DNA of 10,245 nt, taken from Lachnospiraceae bacterium. GTDB lineage: Bacteria > Bacillota_A > Clostridia > Lachnospirales > Lachnospiraceae. Numbering within the stretch: position 1 is the stretch's first letter; each line of letters opens with the position of its first letter. Of this stretch, positions 6,897 to 10,245 are shown in pieces. A model generated the notes under the pieces. That model saw only the letters and a list, made by a program, of their open reading frames with translations. It searched no databases and was not told the origin of the DNA. The translations under genes were made by a program, and so were the position numbers. The stretch covers positions 1-10,245 of the forward strand of contig JAGDDC010000242.1 in the NCBI GenBank assembly GCA_017958245.1, read 5' to 3'.

Positions 6897-8339
6897 TTAC
6901 ATCGGACGTCCGTCGTACACTATGAAGGCGTCCCTTGTTGTTCCCTTTACCTCGTAGAGCGCCCTGTCGGCGCATGCGAGCAGATCCTCGTAACTGCGCC
7001 CGTGTTCGGGAAAGAGCGCGATGCCTATGCTTGCTGACATCGGTATGGTCACCTCTTCGAACACAGCGGGGGTCCTGAGGACCTCATGCAGCTTCTTTGC
7101 CTGCTTTATCATGATATCGTTGCTTCGTATGTTGCCTATGAACACCACGAACTCGTCGCCGCCGATCCTTCCGATGATGTCATCCGACCTGAAGGCCTTC
7201 CTCATCTCGTTCACCGCGCGGATCAGAACCTTGTCGCCCATGAGATGCCCGTAGGTATCGTTCACGTTCTTGAACTTGTCTATGTCAAGTATCAGGAACA
7301 TGCCGGGCATATCGGGGTAGCGCTCTATGTAGTTCTCTATGAAGACTCTTGTCGATTCCTTGTTGAGGGCGCCCGTCATGGGGTCTCTCATCGCCTTGCT
7401 CTCAAGCTCCGAGAGCTCTCTCTTGTGGCGGTCTATGTTCATGATCTTGCCGATCACCTCGGTGCCTCGGTCGCCTCTCGACTTGATGGCCTTCGCTATG
7501 ATCCTGCACCAGATGTACTTTCCGTCTCTTGTCTTTAAGCGCACCTGTTCGTCGACCTCTTCCCTTCCGCTCTCCGCTATGCTGCAGATCGCGCCGAAGG
7601 TTTCAAGATCCTCCCTGTGGACCGCCTTCTCTCTCCAGCTCTTGTCCGAGAGGAAACCCGACCTCACCGAGTCTCCCGTAAAGAGCATATCGAAGCCCTC
7701 GCCGAACTCTATGGTATCCGTGCGGTAGCTGTAGGAGAAGATTATATCGTTGCTCAGCTCGGAGACTACCTTGTAGCGCTCCTTCTCCATGCTGAGGTGC
7801 TCGTTCATCTCGTGGTCCTTCGTCACGTCGACCATGACCGCGGAGACAGACTCCCTGCCGTTCCTCTTGCGGATGATGTTTCCGGTGAGGAGGAACCATT
7901 TCTCTTTTAAAACCACCTCTCCCGCTTCGTTCCGCTCTCTCGTGTGGACTAAGATCTCCTGCCTGAGCACGTTCTCTCCGTTCTCGTACTCAAATGTCCT
8001 GCACAGCGCCCTGTGTTCGGGCGACACTATGGAGAAAAACTTCCCGTCGAACTTCTCCTCGACCTCGTCCTTCGAGTAGCCTATCATGCTGTAAAACCTG
8101 GCGCTCGCAAAGAGGATCAGCCCGTCCTCGTTCGGAAGGTAGTTTACAAGGCCCGCGCCGACAGAGTTCGTGATCCTCTTGAGCGCGAGTGCGTTCCTCT
8201 CCGCTTCCTCCCTGTTATGTATACTCTTTATGAGAAACACCGCAAAGAGGACCACCGCCACGACGCTGACCACGATGGATATCAGCTCCGGTGCGGGGAT
8301 CGCCAAAAACAGTGTCCCGGTCAAAAAAAACTGCGACAT
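6897..8339 (-). CDS. Membrane-anchored PAS-GGDEF diguanylate cyclase
   Basis: A 480-residue protein predicted to make cyclic di-GMP from two GTP. One transmembrane helix lies at about 17-39 (ELISIVVSVVAVVLFAVFL). Two PAS modules follow, about 55-175 (ends VSAVMVDVTKD) and 185-305 (PAS_3-like, with LKTRDGKYIWCR). A short helix leads into the GGDEF domain at about 317-477: DPMTGALNK, the metal site in LDIDKFKNVND (Asp352, with Asn360), the intact signature GGDEF at 393-397, and a conserved C-terminal ADRALYEVK. The inhibitory site RxxD is present as RSDD (384-387), exactly five residues before GGDEF, so product inhibition is expected. The start chosen is ATG at 8339-8337 because GGAGAGGA lies seven bases upstream. 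An in-frame GTG at 8399 would add 20 residues but sits at the predicted transcription start and lacks a binding site. First gene of the three-gene unit. Confidence 0.95.
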   Translation of the reverse strand: MSQFFLTGTLFLAIPAPELISIVVSVVAVVLFAVFLIKSIHNREEAERNALALKRITNSVGAGLVNYLPNEDGLILFASARFYSMIGYSKDEVEEKFDGKFFSIVSPEHRALCRTFEYENGENVLRQEILVHTRERNEAGEVVLKEKWFLLTGNIIRKRNGRESVSAVMVDVTKDHEMNEHLSMEKERYKVVSELSNDIIFSYSYRTDTIEFGEGFDMLFTGDSVRSGFLSDKSWREKAVHREDLETFGAICSIAESGREEVDEQVRLKTRDGKYIWCRIIAKAIKSRGDRGTEVIGKIMNIDRHKRELSELESKAMRDPMTGALNKESTRVFIENYIERYPDMPGMFLILDIDKFKNVNDTYGHLMGDKVLIRAVNEMRKAFRSDDIIGRIGGDEFVVFIGNIRSNDIMIKQAKKLHEVLRTPAVFEEVTIPMSASIGIALFPEHGRSYEDLLACADRALYEVKGTTRDAFIVYDGRPM

Positions 8340-8392
8340 AAAGCCGTCCTCTCCGGCCCGAAGATCGCATCCCCGAACCCCGATACAAACAA

Positions 8393-8443
8393 AGACCACT
8401 TATGTTCATTATACCTGTAGGGATAACAAAAAACAAGTGGTCT
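8393..8443. repeat. 9-bp perfect inverted repeat bracketing the GGDEF promoter
   Basis: AGACCACTT (8393-8401) and AAGTGGTCT (8435-8443) are exact reverse complements with centres 42 bp apart, about four turns of B-DNA. One arm overlaps the -35 hexamer and the other covers the predicted transcription start. The 33-bp separation argues against a simple hairpin terminator and suits a regulator binding both sides of the promoter on one helix face. Confidence 0.6.
8408..8436 (-). promoter_or_regulatory. Predicted promoter for the GGDEF / GTPase-Rae1 / kinase unit
   Basis: On the minus strand a perfect TATAAT (8413-8408) is preceded by a 17-bp spacer and TTGTTT (8436-8431), which matches only three of six -35 bases. 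Start site near 8401, leader about 60 nt to the ATG at 8339. A weak -35 with operator-like flanks suggests regulated rather than constitutive use. The rest of the 142-bp intergenic region (8340-8481) shows no gene and no convincing terminator for the upstream gene. Confidence 0.6.
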
Positions 8444-8481
8444 GTAGGTCTTGAGGGATGCAGGCATTGCCTTGGAACACC

Positions 8482-10245
8482 TCAGTTTACTTTTATGCTC
8501 ATGAGCGTGCACAGGTGTCCCGTGAGAGCCGCGTACACCTCGTCCGTTTCCTTTGGAACGGTGGTCGTGCATTCCACGTAGATGCCGGCGTTCTCTGTCG
8601 TAAAGACGATCCTGTTCTTCTTTCTCTTAAACTCGATCAGATAGTCGAGCCCGTTCTTGTTCTGCTCCTTCCAGGCATCCCATCCTGCGAAGTTCTCATC
8701 CTTCGTCACGGAAAGCCTGTTCTCCGCCTTGTCGTTCTCGGTCACGTCCTCGCCGTCAAGTCGTATGCAGGAGTACTCGGCGTAACCCTCGCCTCCCACG
8801 GTCCCGTCCGCAGAGGAGTACAAGAGCAGGTAAGCGCAGTGCTGGACCTGGTTCGCAGCGGGAAGGGCGCAGGTCCTGAAGGATATCCTCATGCCGTCCT
8901 CGACAGAGACCGGGGAGGAATATGCCTCCCTGTAACCGTCCACCTCGACGTTGGGTATATCCCCGTCCTTTCTGGTGAAGAAGCTCACCTCGGGAGCTAT
9001 CCTCTCTATGTGGTCGTCGTCTCCCGGTTCTATCCTCTTTACCGCTATCTTTCTTATGGTGCAGTTCTCTCCCGTGGCAGCGACATAGACGTACCTCGTC
9101 GCGTCGGGAAGAGCCACCGTGATGTCCGCGTGCATGTAAGCGCTGTCTATGCTCACCCTCACGTGGTCCCCTATGCCCAGGGCGTCTATCTCGTAAGCCA
9201 CCCACTCGTTCCGGTCGGGGACTCCGGCCCCCTCCTTCCTGACTATGTCAGTCTTTATGTCTCTCGCGGAGGTGCATATGGCGTGCCCGTCGAGCCATAT
9301 CTCGCCGAACTCAATGTAGTGCAGGTTCCTGATGGTCTTCTCGTTCCTGTGAACGCACCTGTCGAACGAGTCAAAGAGTATCAGCGCGGGAAGCGATGTC
9401 TCCCTGTCAAAGCCGGGATCGGGACGCGCCTCAAAGGTGATCATGTTGTGGCTGTCAGAGATGCGCACACCGTCGGAGACAGTCTTTTTGTATTCCCCGA
9501 AATGCATGTTGGTTATGACGCTTATGTCGTTCCTCTCTTCCTCTTCGAGGCTTTCGTCGTCCTCCTCACGCATGTTGTACTCGGTGTCGCGGTCGATCAG
9601 GCCCACCATGGCGTTCACCACGTCGGGGTCAAACTCCTTCCCCGAACCGTCGAGCAGTATCCCTCTCACCTTTCCCTGCGCGAGCGGCGGCCTGTCATAC
9701 TTGAACGAGGTCATCTCATCATAGGCGTTCGCCACCGCGACGATCCTTGCAGAGAGCGGTATGGCATCGCCTTTAAGTCCCTCCGGATAACCCTTTCCGT
9801 CGTACCTCTCGCAGAAGTACTTCGCAGCTTCGCTTATATAGGGTATCTCCTCAACCTCGGAGAGTATCTCTTTATCGAGCGTCGGAATGCTCTTTATCAT
9901 GGCCTCCTCTGCCGCAGACAGCCTCTCCCTCTTTGACAGCAGTTCATCCGGGAGCTTTATCTTTCCGAAGTTGATCACCATGGCCGAGAAGTAGACCTCG
10001 TAGCTTCCCCTCATATCCATGCCGAGGGCGGTCGCTATCTCCTTTGAGTACTCGGCGACCCTCAGCGTGTGGCCCCTCGTATAGCGGTCCTTCGAATCTA
10101 TGGCGCGCGCCACGGCGGTGATTGTCTGCTCGTAGGACATGAGCAGGGACTGGCCGAGGTTTTGTGCCTCGTCGAGCTGCCTTTTCTGCAGCTTCTCTAG
10201 CCTTTCGTTTATGTCTATCAGCGCGAAGATGTAGAGGACTATGCC
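8482..10245 (-). CDS. Degenerate HD-GYP-type protein with tandem C-terminal beta-rich domains; 5' end outside window
   Basis: The frame is open to the window edge; 587 residues are visible and numbers here count from the Met at 10140. It begins in the end of a probable membrane helix (GIVLYIFALID), then a short coiled coil (ERLEKLQKRQLDEAQ). Residues 1-185 align with HD-GYP phosphodiesterases, which hydrolyse cyclic di-GMP: GHTLRVAEYS (His24), GKIKLPDELL, GKGYPEGLKGDAIPLSARI. However, the HD dyad is Ile56-Asn57, the next ligand His is Ile85, the paired His are Phe109-Cys110, and the late Asp is Asn138, so metal binding and catalysis are unlikely. After an acidic linker (191-205) come two related segments, about 206-370 and 384-552, each beta-rich with an LDG motif and a closing VY.A.TG..CT pattern, perhaps ConA/LamG-like sandwiches; their function is not recognised. 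Probable role: a non-enzymatic sensor or scaffold. Confidence 0.85.
   Translation of the reverse strand, partial: GIVLYIFALIDINERLEKLQKRQLDEAQNLGQSLLMSYEQTITAVARAIDSKDRYTRGHTLRVAEYSKEIATALGMDMRGSYEVYFSAMVINFGKIKLPDELLSKRERLSAAEEAMIKSIPTLDKEILSEVEEIPYISEAAKYFCERYDGKGYPEGLKGDAIPLSARIVAVANAYDEMTSFKYDRPPLAQGKVRGILLDGSGKEFDPDVVNAMVGLIDRDTEYNMREEDDESLEEEERNDISVITNMHFGEYKKTVSDGVRISDSHNMITFEARPDPGFDRETSLPALILFDSFDRCVHRNEKTIRNLHYIEFGEIWLDGHAICTSARDIKTDIVRKEGAGVPDRNEWVAYEIDALGIGDHVRVSIDSAYMHADITVALPDATRYVYVAATGENCTIRKIAVKRIEPGDDDHIERIAPEVSFFTRKDGDIPNVEVDGYREAYSSPVSVEDGMRISFRTCALPAANQVQHCAYLLLYSSADGTVGGEGYAEYSCIRLDGEDVTENDKAENRLSVTKDENFAGWDAWKEQNKNGLDYLIEFKRKKNRIVFTTENAGIYVECTTTVPKETDEVYAALTGHLCTLMSIKVN

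Noticed and set aside
8340..8399. GTG at 8399 as the start of the GGDEF gene
   Set aside because: It coincides with the predicted transcription start and lacks a ribosome binding site. ATG at 8339 has GGAGAGGA at seven bases and puts the membrane helix at a usual position.
8435..8481. Terminator for the HD-GYP-like gene using the T6 run near 8428-8433
   Set aside because: No stable hairpin immediately precedes the T-run. The nearest, AGGC/GCCT at 8462-8472, is four base pairs and about 30 nt away.
8458..9936. 492-codon open frame on the plus strand opposite the HD-GYP-like gene
   Set aside because: The minus-strand frame has clear homology. The plus-strand translation has no recognisable motif and is rich in Val, Leu, Arg and His as expected from the complement of G+C-rich codons.
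1..10245. A defence island, prophage or mobile element
   Set aside because: No transposase, integrase, direct-repeat boundary or phage gene was found, and codon use looks uniform by eye. The nuclease domain is part of a translation factor, not a restriction or toxin system I can recognise.

Overview
The window reads as chromosome of a fairly G+C-rich Clostridia-type Bacillota, probably Lachnospiraceae or a relative. The reasons are the style of the multi-PAS hybrid kinase, the XRE-cupin regulator beside an acyl-CoA synthetase, the YacP/Rae1-type NYN domain (a Gram-positive family), AGGAG-like ribosome binding sites and sigma-A-like promoters. Taxonomy is inference. All six genes lie on the minus strand, so transcription runs from high to low coordinates. 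I see no tRNA, rRNA, CRISPR, insertion sequence, integrase or phage gene. Large plus-strand open frames are antisense shadows.

In transcription order: (1) 10245-8482 is the 3' part of a membrane-linked HD-GYP-like gene. Its GYP loop is intact, but nearly all predicted metal ligands are replaced, and it carries a C-terminal pair of related beta-rich domains of about 165 residues each. (2) 8481-8340 is a short intergenic region with a promoter (TATAAT, weak -35) bracketed by a perfect 9-bp inverted repeat whose arms are centred 42 bp apart. (3) 8339-4196 and on to 1308 is a tight three-gene unit: a PAS-GGDEF diguanylate cyclase, a 22-nt gap, a TetM-like ribosomal GTPase fused at its C terminus to a Rae1/YacP-like A-site endoribonuclease domain, a 4-nt stop/start overlap, then a 963-residue PAS hybrid histidine kinase with a C-terminal receiver. 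(4) 1307-1127 holds a near-consensus promoter whose -35 box contains the kinase stop codon, followed by a leader of about 150 nt with several inverted repeats. (5) 1126-572 encodes an XRE-cupin regulator, and 522-1 the first 174 residues of an ACSM-like medium-chain acyl-CoA synthetase, probably co-transcribed.

Functionally, the upstream part looks like a signalling cluster. It has an apparently active diguanylate cyclase with an intact inhibitory site, a probably inactive HD-GYP relative, and a hybrid kinase that ends in a receiver with no DNA-binding output. Embedded in it is a translation factor that by homology would enter the ribosomal A site and could carry an mRNA-cleaving domain there. 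The GTPase-Rae1 fusion is the most interesting item. The downstream pair is a separately promoted fatty-acid activation module with its likely local regulator.
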